Source: Catellatospora sp. TT07R-123
GTDB taxonomy: Bacteria > Actinomycetota > Actinomycetes > Mycobacteriales > Micromonosporaceae
NCBI RefSeq assembly: GCF_018327705.1
Contig: NZ_BNEM01000002.1
Span: 124,001 to 188,000 of the forward strand
Length of the DNA stretch: 64,000 nucleotides
Direction of reading: 5' to 3'
Shown here: in pieces, positions 18,123 through 24,491 of the stretch
Layout of the letters: every line of letters starts with the position of its first letter
Position numbering within the stretch: the stretch's first letter is position 1
Translations under genes and position numbers: made by a program
The notes under the pieces: generated by a model
What the model was told of the DNA's origin: nothing
The model's input: only the letters and a program-made list of their open reading frames with translations
Databases searched by the model: none

Positions 18123-18329
18123 GTGAGAGATGTGACGATCAGCGACGACATGATCCGGCTCGGCCAGTTCCTGAAGCTGGCCGGGATGATCGACACCGGC
18201 GGCGAGGCGAAGCTGCGGGTGACCGCGGGCGACGTCACCGTCAACGGCGAGGTGGACACCCGGCGCGGCCGCCAGCTGTTCCGCGGCGACGTCGTCGGCA
18301 TCGACGGCCAGCAGGTCCGCGTCGCCTGA
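18123..18329 (+). CDS. Small S4-domain RNA-binding protein (YaaA/RlbA-like)
   Basis: A 68-residue protein consisting of a single S4 domain: MIRLGQFLKLAGMIDTGGEAK, then TAGDVTVNGEVDTRRGRQLF and a short C-terminal strand. Stand-alone S4 proteins of this size bind structured RNA, often on ribosomes or tRNA. The GTG start lies 6 nt after CAGAAT (18111-18116), in the gap after the M20 gene, so it may be transcribed separately as a leaderless mRNA. The stretch 18330-18371 contains two direct copies of CGGCGGCGGAC and no clear terminator. Confidence 0.9.
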   Translation: MRDVTISDDMIRLGQFLKLAGMIDTGGEAKLRVTAGDVTVNGEVDTRRGRQLFRGDVVGIDGQQVRVA

Positions 18330-18371
18330 GCCGCAGGCTCGGCGGCGGACCGGCGGCGGACCGGCACCGGT

Positions 18372-19199
18372 TCAGTCGACGGTCACCGGGTCGCCGACGC
18401 GGATCAGCGACGGCCCGCCGACCGGGACGAGCCGGACCGCGAACCAGGTCTTGCCGTCCCGGGCCCGGTGGCGGGCCAGGGTGCGGATCGGTTCGCGCCC
18501 GCTGGTGAACGTCGTGGTGTCGATGAGCGTCAGCGCGCACCGGTCGCACTGCTCGGCGAACCGGAACAGGGTGTCGCCGATGCGCACCCGCTGCCAGCCG
18601 TCCTCGGCGAACGGCTCGACGGCCCCGTCCACGACCACGCTGGGCCGGAAGCGGGCCATCGGCAGCGGTTCGGGCAGGTCCTCGCCGCGCTCGACCGCGC
18701 CCTGCGCGATCCAGTCGTTGAGCAGCCGCAGCGAGGCGGTGCTGGCCAGCAGCACCGGCCCGGCGTCGGACAGGTTGAGCAGGTCGCCCGGCTGCCCGCC
18801 GTGGTCGAGGGCGACCGACCGGCGGCCCGGGTCGTCCAGCCAGCCCAGCCGCAGCGGCTGCCCGAGCTGCGCCGACAGCCATCCGTGCGCGTCGGCGCCG
18901 GCCAGCCGCACCCGGTCCAGCCGCGTCATCGACGTGGGTGCGGGCTGCCCGCCGTGCGGCGGGTCGACGTGCAGGACGGTGCCGTCGAGTCCGGTGAGGT
19001 CCAGGCCGCCGTCGGGTCGCGGCACGGCGGTGATGCCGAGCATGCGGGGTGCGGTGCGGGCCGTCAGGTAGGTGCCGTCCGGGTTCAGCGCGAGCCAGCG
19101 GCGGTCGCCGCGCAGCCCCCACGGCTCGACGGCCGCCTCGGGGACGTCGACGCCGCCCAGCGACTTGACCGGGTACAGATGGATGCTCGCCAACCGCAT
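18372..19199 (-). CDS. MOSC-domain protein (mARC/YcbX-like)
   Basis: A 275-residue protein with an N-terminal MOSC_N beta-barrel (MRLASIHLYPVKSLGGVDV to about 120) and a C-terminal MOSC domain. The segment AEQCDRCALTLIDTTT holds the cysteine that ligates molybdenum in mARC and YcbX, so it is probably a molybdenum-cofactor enzyme that reduces N-hydroxylated compounds. The start at 19199 is chosen over an in-frame ATG at 19238 because the family begins with this MRL...YPVKS sequence; TACGCT is 8 nt upstream. No cofactor genes are adjacent, though another molybdoenzyme operon lies at 32156. Confidence 0.92.
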   Translation of the reverse strand: MRLASIHLYPVKSLGGVDVPEAAVEPWGLRGDRRWLALNPDGTYLTARTAPRMLGITAVPRPDGGLDLTGLDGTVLHVDPPHGGQPAPTSMTRLDRVRLAGADAHGWLSAQLGQPLRLGWLDDPGRRSVALDHGGQPGDLLNLSDAGPVLLASTASLRLLNDWIAQGAVERGEDLPEPLPMARFRPSVVVDGAVEPFAEDGWQRVRIGDTLFRFAEQCDRCALTLIDTTTFTSGREPIRTLARHRARDGKTWFAVRLVPVGGPSLIRVGDPVTVD

Positions 19200-19297
19200 G
19201 GTCGCCGAGCGTAGCCGGATCAGGCCACCGGTGGGCACCCTACGGCCGGAGCAGTGCGATCGACCTCCGCATAAGGGGCATACTGGGGCTGGATCAC

Positions 19298-20251
19298 ATG
19301 GATGACCCGTCGACCGAAGCGGACGTGATGGATCGGGCTCAGGTGCTGCTGCGGGCGAACCTGGAGGTGGCCCGGGGCGTCGATCTGGAGCAGGTGCTGC
19401 ACCACCTGGTGGACGCGGCGCGCGACCTGGTCGGCGCCGAGTGCGCCGCGCTGATGGTGGCCCAGGAAGGACAGCCGGCGCGCGTGATCCGGTCGCCGCG
19501 CGACGAGCCGCCCGCAGCTGACGGCGCCACGGCGCGCTGGCCGCTGCTGAGCGTGCCCATCGTGCTCGGCGGTCACGTGCTGGGCCAGCTGGACCTGTTC
19601 GGTCACCCCGAGCAGGCCGCGTTCACCGAGCAGGACGGGCGGATGGCCGCGACCCTGGCCGCCACCGCGGCGGTGGCGATCGACAACGCCGCCCTGTTCG
19701 AGCAGGTGCGCCGCCGCCATGCCTGGCAGGAGGCGATGATCGGGGTGACCACCCGGGCGCTGTCCGGGGTGCACACCCCCGCGCTGCTGCGCGAGCTGGT
19801 CTACCACACCTGGCGCGCCAGCGGAGCCGACGGCGCCGGGCTGTCGCTGCTCAGCCGCCGGGGGCGGCACGTGCGGCTGGTGGTGGCGATGGGCGTGCTG
19901 GCGCCGTTCGAGCAGTTGTCGGCGCCGCTGGAGGAGTCGTTCGCGCACCGGGCGATCCTGCTCGGCCGGGCGTTCCAGACCGACCCGCGCGAGCACCCGG
20001 TCATCACCGCGCACGTCGGCGGCGCCGAGGTGGGCTGCGTACTGGTCGCGCCGGTCCTGGGCGCGCGGCGCGCCTTCGGGGCGCTGACCGTGGCCCGCCG
20101 CAAGAGCACCGAGCCGTTCGAGCCGATCGACCAGGAGATGGTCGGCGCGTTCGCCGCGCAGGCCGGACTGGCTCTGGAGTACGACGGCGCCCCGGTCGGG
20201 CGGCCGCAGCCGGCGCGCCACGGGGCGAGCGGCGTCAGCCGGTGGGACTGA
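19298..20251 (+). CDS. Tandem GAF-domain protein without output domain
   Basis: A 317-residue soluble protein with two GAF domains (about 20-145 and 160-300): DLEQVLHHLVDAARDLVGAEC, then LAATAAVAIDNAALFEQV, and HTPALLRELVYHTW to MVGAFAAQAGLALEY. This is the sensory half of DevS/DosT-like histidine kinases, but no kinase, phosphatase, GGDEF or ANTAR domain follows. It may bind a ligand or act through a partner. CATACT 13 nt before the ATG could be a -10. Its last 17 nt overlap the end of the convergent hydrolase gene. Confidence 0.88.
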   Translation: MDDPSTEADVMDRAQVLLRANLEVARGVDLEQVLHHLVDAARDLVGAECAALMVAQEGQPARVIRSPRDEPPAADGATARWPLLSVPIVLGGHVLGQLDLFGHPEQAAFTEQDGRMAATLAATAAVAIDNAALFEQVRRRHAWQEAMIGVTTRALSGVHTPALLRELVYHTWRASGADGAGLSLLSRRGRHVRLVVAMGVLAPFEQLSAPLEESFAHRAILLGRAFQTDPREHPVITAHVGGAEVGCVLVAPVLGARRAFGALTVARRKSTEPFEPIDQEMVGAFAAQAGLALEYDGAPVGRPQPARHGASGVSRWD

Positions 20252-20885
20252 GGTGCCGCAGCAGCCAGTCGCGGGCCAGCTCGCCCGCCTGGTGCAGGGT
20301 GCCGGGCTCCTCGAACAGGTGGGTGGCGCCGGGCACCACCGCGAGCGCGTGCTCGCCGCCCAGCTGTTCCGCGGCGTCCGCGTTGAGGGCGAGCACGGCG
20401 GTGTCCAGGCCGCCGACGATCAGCAGGGTGGCCGCGCGTACGCCGGGCAGGCGGGTGGCGGCCAGGTCCGGGCGGCCGCCGCGGCTGACGACGGCGTGTA
20501 CGCCCAGATCGTCGTCGGCGGCGGCCCACAGCGCGGCGGCCGCGCCGGTGCTGGCGCCGAACAGGCCCAGTGCCAGGTCGGCGACGTCGGGCCGGGTACG
20601 CCGCCAGGTGAGCACCTCGGACAGTCGTCCCGCGAGCAGCTCAATGTCGAAGACGTTGCCGCGGTCGGCCTCCTCGTCCTCGGTGAGCAGGTCGAACAGG
20701 AGGGTGGCCAGGCCCGCGTGGTGCAGCAGCCCGGCGACGTAGCGGTTGCGGGGGCTGCTGCGGCCGCTTCCGCTGCCGTGGGCGAACACGACCAGGCCGG
20801 CTGCCTGCTCGGGGACGGCCAGGGTGCCGGGCAGGCTGTGGCCGGTCACCGGCAGGGTCAGGTCGGTGCTGGTCGGCGCGTTCAC
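20235..20885 (-). CDS. Dienelactone hydrolase-like alpha/beta hydrolase
   Basis: A 216-residue alpha/beta hydrolase. The nucleophile elbow is GLFGASTGAAA (Ser), the acid is in LIVGGLDTAVL, and the histidine in VPGATHLFEEP. The oxyanion region is VVFAHGSGSGRSSPRN. The GTG at 20885 is preferred because the leading sequence before it is not hydrolase-like and because CACGAT lies 6 nt upstream. In many actinobacteria this hydrolase is fused to or adjacent to a phosphoribosyltransferase like the one at 62260-62931. The substrate is unknown. Confidence 0.88.
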   Translation of the reverse strand: MNAPTSTDLTLPVTGHSLPGTLAVPEQAAGLVVFAHGSGSGRSSPRNRYVAGLLHHAGLATLLFDLLTEDEEADRGNVFDIELLAGRLSEVLTWRRTRPDVADLALGLFGASTGAAAALWAAADDDLGVHAVVSRGGRPDLAATRLPGVRAATLLIVGGLDTAVLALNADAAEQLGGEHALAVVPGATHLFEEPGTLHQAGELARDWLLRHLSPTG

Positions 20886-20987
20886 GATTCCATCGTGCGC
20901 CGCGAGCTGCGGGTTCGGGTCCGGTTGCCGCGGACGGTCGGCCACCCCTTTACGTGCTTGAAACTTGCTCGTAATCTGAGTCAACTC

Positions 20988-21003
20988 CTGCAAGAACTTG
21001 CAG
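20988..21003. promoter_or_regulatory. Palindromic operator (MalR-like) before isoamylase gene
   Basis: CTGCAAG and CTTGCAG form a perfect 7-bp palindrome with a 2-nt spacer, 41 bp before the isoamylase start. A related half site CTTGAAACTTG lies at 20957-20967. CTTGCAG-type repeats are bound by the LacI-family maltose regulator in Streptomyces amylase and mal promoters, so glucose- or maltodextrin-dependent control is likely. A -35-like TTGAAA is at 20958-20963. Confidence 0.65.
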
Positions 21004-21043
21004 ACGCTTCGTCCCCGTGCGCACGTTCCGGGAAGGAATCCCC

Positions 21044-23344
21044 ATGCGCAGCTTCTGGAGGGCGGCCCTGGCGGCCGTACTGGTCGCCGCCGGACTCACC
21101 CTCACCGCCCCCGCAGCCCAGGCCGGCATCGACACCCAGGCCCTGGGCGGCCGCTACGACGCCTCCGCGTCCAACGTCACCTTCCGCGTCTACTCCTCCC
21201 GCGCGACCCGCATCGCCGTTTACGTCTACGCCGCCGCCACGGGCGCGCAGGAGAAGGCGAGCTACGTGCTGACCAAGGGCACCGGCGACGTCTGGGCCGC
21301 CACCGTCGGCACCGCCGCGCTACAGGCCGCGGGCGTCACCGGCACCGTCTACTACGGCTACCGCGCCTGGGGTCCGAACTGGCCCTACAGCGCGAGCTGG
21401 ACCAAGGGGTCGACGGTGGGGTTCGCGGCCGACGTGGACGCCGCCGGCAACCGGTTCAACCCCAACAAGCTGCTGCTGGACCCGTACGCCCGCGAGGTCA
21501 GCCACGACACCGTGCTGCCCGACGGCGTCGCCTCGGACTACTCCTCCGGCCCGGCCAAGCGCGCCGTCGACACGGGCACGGTCGCGCCCAAGGGCATCGT
21601 GCTGGCCGCCGACAGCACGAGCATCGGCACCAAGCCGACCCGCGCCTTCAAGGACGACATCGTGTACGAGGTGCACCTGCGCGGCCTGACCAGGTCCGAC
21701 ACCTCGATCACGGCCGCCTACCGGGGCACGTACAAGGGTGCCGGACTCAAGGCCGCGGCGCTGGCCACGCTCGGGGTGACCGCGGTGGAGTTCCTGCCGG
21801 TGCAGGAGACCCAGAACGACGCCAACGACACCAACCCGACCAGCACCAGCGGCGACAACTACTGGGGCTACATGACCGAGAACTACTTCGCCCCGGACCG
21901 CCGCTACTCCTCCGACAAGAGCGCGGGCGGCCCGACGAAGGAGTTCAAGGCCATGGTCAAGGCGTACCACGACGCCGGGATCAAGGTGTACATCGACGTC
22001 GTCTACAACCACACCGCCGAGGGCGGCCCGATCACCGACAAGAACACGTACAACATCTTCTCCTGGCGCGGCCTGGACAACCCGACCTACTACTCGCTGA
22101 CCAGCGACATGCAGGGGTCCATGGACAACACCGGCCTGTTCCACAACTACAACACCCGCAACCCCGTCGCGCAGGACCTCATCGTCGACTCGGTCGCGTA
22201 CTGGAAGAACACCCTCGGGGTGGACGGGTTCCGGTTCGACCTGGCCCCGGTGCTGGGCAACACCTGCCAGCACGGCTGCTTCAGCTACAGCCGCACCGAC
22301 CCGAACACCGCGCTCAACCGGCTCACGGCGGAGATGCCCGCCCGGCCCGCGGGCGGCGGCTCCGGCGTGGACTGGATCGCCGAGCCGTGGGCGCTGGGCG
22401 CCGGGACGTACCAGGTCGGCAACTTCCCGGCCGGGTGGGCCGAGTGGAACGGCATCTACCGCGACACCCTCCGGCGCGCCCAGAACAAGATGGGCGTCGA
22501 CCCGGTCACCCCGAGCGACCTGGCCACCCGGTTCGCCGGCTCGTCCGACCTGTACGGCGACGACGGCCGCAAGCCCTTCCACTCGATCGACTTCATGGTG
22601 GTCCACGACGGGTTCACCCTCAAGGACCTCTACTCCTGCAACGCCAAGAACAACAGCCAGGCCTGGCCGTACGGGCCGTCCGACGGCGGCAGCGACGACA
22701 ACATCTCCTGGGACCAGGGCGGCGTCGCCGCCGACCAGCGCAAGGCCGCCCGCAACGGGATGGCGCTGGTGCTGCTGTCGGGCGGGGTGCCGATGTTCAC
22801 CGGCGGCGACGAGACCCTGCGGTCGGTCAACTGCAACAACAACCCGTACAACCTCGACTCCAGCGCGAACTGGCTGGACTGGTCGCTGACCACCGACGAG
22901 TCGAACTTCCAGACGTTCACGTCCCGGATGACCGCCTTCCGCAAGGCGCATCCGGCGCTGCGCCCGGCGAACTTCTACGCCGCGTCCGACGGCAACGGCA
23001 ACGGGCTGGGGCAGCTGGAGTGGTTCACCCCGGGCGGGACGGCGCCGGACGGGGCGTACTGGGGCGACGCCAACAACCACGCGCTGGCCTGGCGGATCGA
23101 CGGCACCGAGTTCGGCGACTCGGCCGCGGCGCTCTACACCGCGTACAACGGCTGGTCCGGGGACGTGACCTTCACGCTGCCCGCACCCCCGGCGGGCAAG
23201 AGCTGGTACCGGGTCACCGACACCTCGACCTGGGCCGAGGGCTCGGGCCAGGTGGCGACGCCGGGCACCGAGGCGCTGCTCGGCGGGGCCGGGACGGCGT
23301 ACGTCCTGCACGGCCGGGCGGTGCTGCTGCTGATCGCGAAGTGA
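21044..23344 (+). CDS. Secreted isoamylase/glycogen-debranching GH13 enzyme
   Basis: A 766-residue secreted alpha-amylase-superfamily enzyme. The ATG at 21044 follows GGAAGGAA and opens a signal peptide cut after AQA (about residue 27). An N-terminal CBM48-like domain (about 30-150) precedes the GH13 barrel. Catalytic motifs are DVVYNHTAEG, VDGFRFDLAPVLG (nucleophile Asp), DWIAEPWALG (acid Glu) and FMVVHDGFTLKDL. This is the isoamylase/GlgX type (GH13_11) that cuts alpha-1,6 branches of glycogen, starch or amylopectin; secretion implies use of external starch. The gene is alone, with a maltose-type operator before it and a strong terminator after it. Confidence 0.94.
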   Translation: MRSFWRAALAAVLVAAGLTLTAPAAQAGIDTQALGGRYDASASNVTFRVYSSRATRIAVYVYAAATGAQEKASYVLTKGTGDVWAATVGTAALQAAGVTGTVYYGYRAWGPNWPYSASWTKGSTVGFAADVDAAGNRFNPNKLLLDPYAREVSHDTVLPDGVASDYSSGPAKRAVDTGTVAPKGIVLAADSTSIGTKPTRAFKDDIVYEVHLRGLTRSDTSITAAYRGTYKGAGLKAAALATLGVTAVEFLPVQETQNDANDTNPTSTSGDNYWGYMTENYFAPDRRYSSDKSAGGPTKEFKAMVKAYHDAGIKVYIDVVYNHTAEGGPITDKNTYNIFSWRGLDNPTYYSLTSDMQGSMDNTGLFHNYNTRNPVAQDLIVDSVAYWKNTLGVDGFRFDLAPVLGNTCQHGCFSYSRTDPNTALNRLTAEMPARPAGGGSGVDWIAEPWALGAGTYQVGNFPAGWAEWNGIYRDTLRRAQNKMGVDPVTPSDLATRFAGSSDLYGDDGRKPFHSIDFMVVHDGFTLKDLYSCNAKNNSQAWPYGPSDGGSDDNISWDQGGVAADQRKAARNGMALVLLSGGVPMFTGGDETLRSVNCNNNPYNLDSSANWLDWSLTTDESNFQTFTSRMTAFRKAHPALRPANFYAASDGNGNGLGQLEWFTPGGTAPDGAYWGDANNHALAWRIDGTEFGDSAAALYTAYNGWSGDVTFTLPAPPAGKSWYRVTDTSTWAEGSGQVATPGTEALLGGAGTAYVLHGRAVLLLIAK

Positions 23345-23350
23345 GTTCCG

Positions 23351-23393
23351 CTCGTGGTCGGACACGGTCTCGACGGCCGTGTCCGACCACGAG
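23351..23393 (+). terminator. Terminator of the isoamylase gene
   Basis: A perfect 17-bp stem (23351-23367 with 23377-23393; CTCGTGGTCGGACACGG) with a 9-nt loop begins 7 nt after the isoamylase stop. It also separates that gene from the Pth2 promoter. Confidence 0.88.
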
Positions 23394-23427
23394 GGGCCGC
23401 GGGGTGGCGGGAGTGGACGCCATGGGC

Positions 23428-23433
23428 TATCTT
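23428..23433 (+). promoter_or_regulatory. -10 element of the Pth2 unit
   Basis: TATCTT lies 7 nt before the ATG at 23441. A weak -35-like TGGCGG is at 23405-23410, with a 17-bp spacer. The same hexamer at the same distance drives the leaderless ArsR gene (6023-6028). This places the predicted transcript 5' end at or very near the ATG that is followed by the in-frame TAG. Confidence 0.6.
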
Positions 23434-23440
23434 TCGTGCC

Positions 23441-23788
23441 ATGCCGCACCGCTAGGTTTCCCGCCTCTACGTGGTCACCCGGTCCGACCTTCCCGTCGGC
23501 ACCCAGGCCTGCCAGGCGACCCATGCCGCGCTCGACTTCGCGCTGGCCCATCCTGACGTCGTCGCAGGTTGGCATCACTCCTCCAACGTGCTCGTGCTGC
23601 TCGCCGTGCCCGACGAACCGTCGCTGCACCGGCTGGCCGACCGTGTCGCCACCGGCGGCCTGCGCGCCGTCGCGTTCCGTGAACCCGATCTCGACGGCGG
23701 CCTGACCGCCGTCGCGCTGGAGCCGGCCGCCTGGCGGCACGTCTCCCACCTCCCACTCGCTCTGCGGACGCGAGAGGAGGTGAAATGA
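23441..23788 (+). CDS. Peptidyl-tRNA hydrolase 2 family protein with in-frame TAG at codon 5
   Basis: The domain reads RLYVVTRSDLPVGTQACQATHAALDFA and ends SHLPLALRTREEVK, the Pth2 fold that releases peptides from tRNA or acts on related aminoacyl-tRNAs. Directly before it, in the same frame, is ATG-CCG-CAC-CGC-TAG (23441-23455), then VSRLY. VSRLYVV is the first beta strand of the family, so the domain needs codons lying between the TAG and the first alternative start, GTG at 23471, which would cut that strand. Full-length protein (115 residues including the UAG residue) therefore seems to need UAG read-through; a tRNA with anticodon CTA lies downstream at 24186. The ATG is 7 nt from a good -10, so it is the expected leaderless start. 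The stop overlaps the next gene (ATGA). Confidence 0.8.
23453..23455 (+). other. In-frame amber codon (candidate read-through site)
   Basis: This is TAG codon 5 of the frame that opens at ATG 23441 and continues uninterrupted to the TGA at 23786-23788. If not read through, translation yields the tetrapeptide MPHR, and a ribosome could only restart at GTG 23471, 15 nt after the stop. Confidence 0.75.
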
Positions 23789-24093
23789 CAATGACCGAGA
23801 CCACGGGCAAGGACATCTACGCCCGCTACGCCGAGGCGGCCGACACGCGCGACGCGCTGCGCGCCCAGCTTGAGCGGGAGGGGCTCCCCCAGGTCACGCG
23901 ATGGCTGCAACGCAAGGTGTGGCGGCAGGCGCGTGCCCTGGACGCCCTCAACCGCCGCGTCACGACGCAGCGGTTCGTCCTGCGCACGCTGGACGGGCTC
24001 GGCCGGTCGCTGACGGCCGACGAGTTCCGGACCGCGAAGGCGGCGATCGCGAACGAGCAGCTGCGCGACCGGATCGACGACCCGGTCGGCTGA
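23785..24093 (+). CDS. Small protein of unknown function, coupled to the Pth2 gene
   Basis: A 102-residue soluble, charged, mostly helical protein: MTMTETTGKDIYARYAEAAD, then QVTRWLQRKVWRQARALDAL, a basic, tryptophan-containing helix that could touch RNA. I recognise no family. The start is well fixed: the ATG overlaps the TGA of the Pth2 gene (ATGA, 23785-23788) and GAGAGGAGG (23772-23780) precedes it. Translational coupling means its level follows that of Pth2, including any effect of the upstream UAG. It lies between Pth2 and the CTA-anticodon tRNA, so it may belong to the same function; that is inference. Confidence 0.82.
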   Translation: MTMTETTGKDIYARYAEAADTRDALRAQLEREGLPQVTRWLQRKVWRQARALDALNRRVTTQRFVLRTLDGLGRSLTADEFRTAKAAIANEQLRDRIDDPVG

Positions 24094-24153
24094 ACCGAGA
24101 TCATTTCGGTACGCTGACGATTCGACGGGGGTCAGCGTCCCGCAGCGGTCTGA

Positions 24154-24181
24154 GAGGACGGGCGGACGCCCGCCCGTCCTC
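24154..24181 (+). other. Stable hairpin directly before the tRNA gene
   Basis: A perfect 11-bp stem (GAGGACGGGCG at 24154-24164 with 24171-24181) and 6-nt loop end only 4 nt before the first base of the tRNA. It may terminate the upstream operon, or form the 5' leader that guides RNase P processing if the tRNA is co-transcribed. TACGCT at 24110-24115 could be a -10 for a separate tRNA transcript. Confidence 0.65.
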
Positions 24182-24185
24182 GTAC

Positions 24186-24260
24186 GCTCCAGCAGCTCAA
24201 CGGCAGAGCAGCCGCCTCTAAAGCGGACGGTAGCGGGTTCGACTCCCGCCTGGAGCACCA
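24186..24260 (+). tRNA. tRNA with anticodon CTA (amber-reading, suppressor-type)
   Basis: A full cloverleaf of 75 nt with encoded CCA. The acceptor stem is GCTCCAG/CTGGAGC (7 perfect pairs), the D arm GCTC/GAGC with loop AACGGCA, and the anticodon arm GCCGC/GCGGA with loop CTCTAAA. A 5-nt variable loop CGGTA and T arm GCGGG/CCCGC with loop TTCGACT follow; the discriminator is A73, then CCA. The anticodon at 24218-24220 is CTA, which reads UAG. Departures from canonical tRNA are C at position 8, A at position 48 and a G27-A43 mismatch. The loop differs from a CTT (lysine) loop CTCTTAA at one base, so charging by LysRS is conceivable; A73 also fits several other synthetases. Lengths are class I, not selenocysteine-type. 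Confidence 0.85.
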
Positions 24261-24491
24261 CCACCCGCCAACCCGACCGCGGTGGCACCAGCGCGGCTTC
24301 CGGCCGAAGATCGCTGCTTTCGGTCAAAGGGCGCCTTCCACGGCAAGAAAACGGCCGGAAACGGCGATCACCAACCGGACCAGCCGCGAAGAGGGGCGGC
24401 CTTGGCGGCTTTCGTGACGTTTTGGTGACAGTTGGGGGAGGTTTCGGCCTGGCGTGGGGGTCGGGCTGGTGGAGTGCGCCATGATGCGGCG
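24261..24491. promoter_or_regulatory. Non-coding stretch with direct repeats before the response regulator
   Basis: No gene is seen. GTGAC at 24414-24418 and again at 24425-24429 form direct repeats 11 bp apart, one helical turn, as expected for a dimeric OmpR-type regulator. CATGAT (24480-24485) lies 6 nt before the GTG start of the regulator gene. Autoregulation is likely. Confidence 0.55.

Noticed and set aside
23471-23788. Pth2 gene starting at GTG 23471 as an ordinary gene
   Set aside because: This start loses VSRLY of the conserved first strand, has no ribosome site, and ignores the strong -10 and ATG 30 nt upstream in the same frame. I keep it as a possible restart site only.
24186-24260. 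Reading the tRNA anticodon as TCT (Arg) or TAA
   Set aside because: The 5-bp anticodon stem and the invariant T at position 33 fix the loop as CTCTAAA, so only CTA fits positions 34-36.
24186-24260. Selenocysteine tRNA
   Set aside because: The acceptor and T stems are 7 and 5 bp, the variable loop is short and the anticodon is CTA, not TCA.
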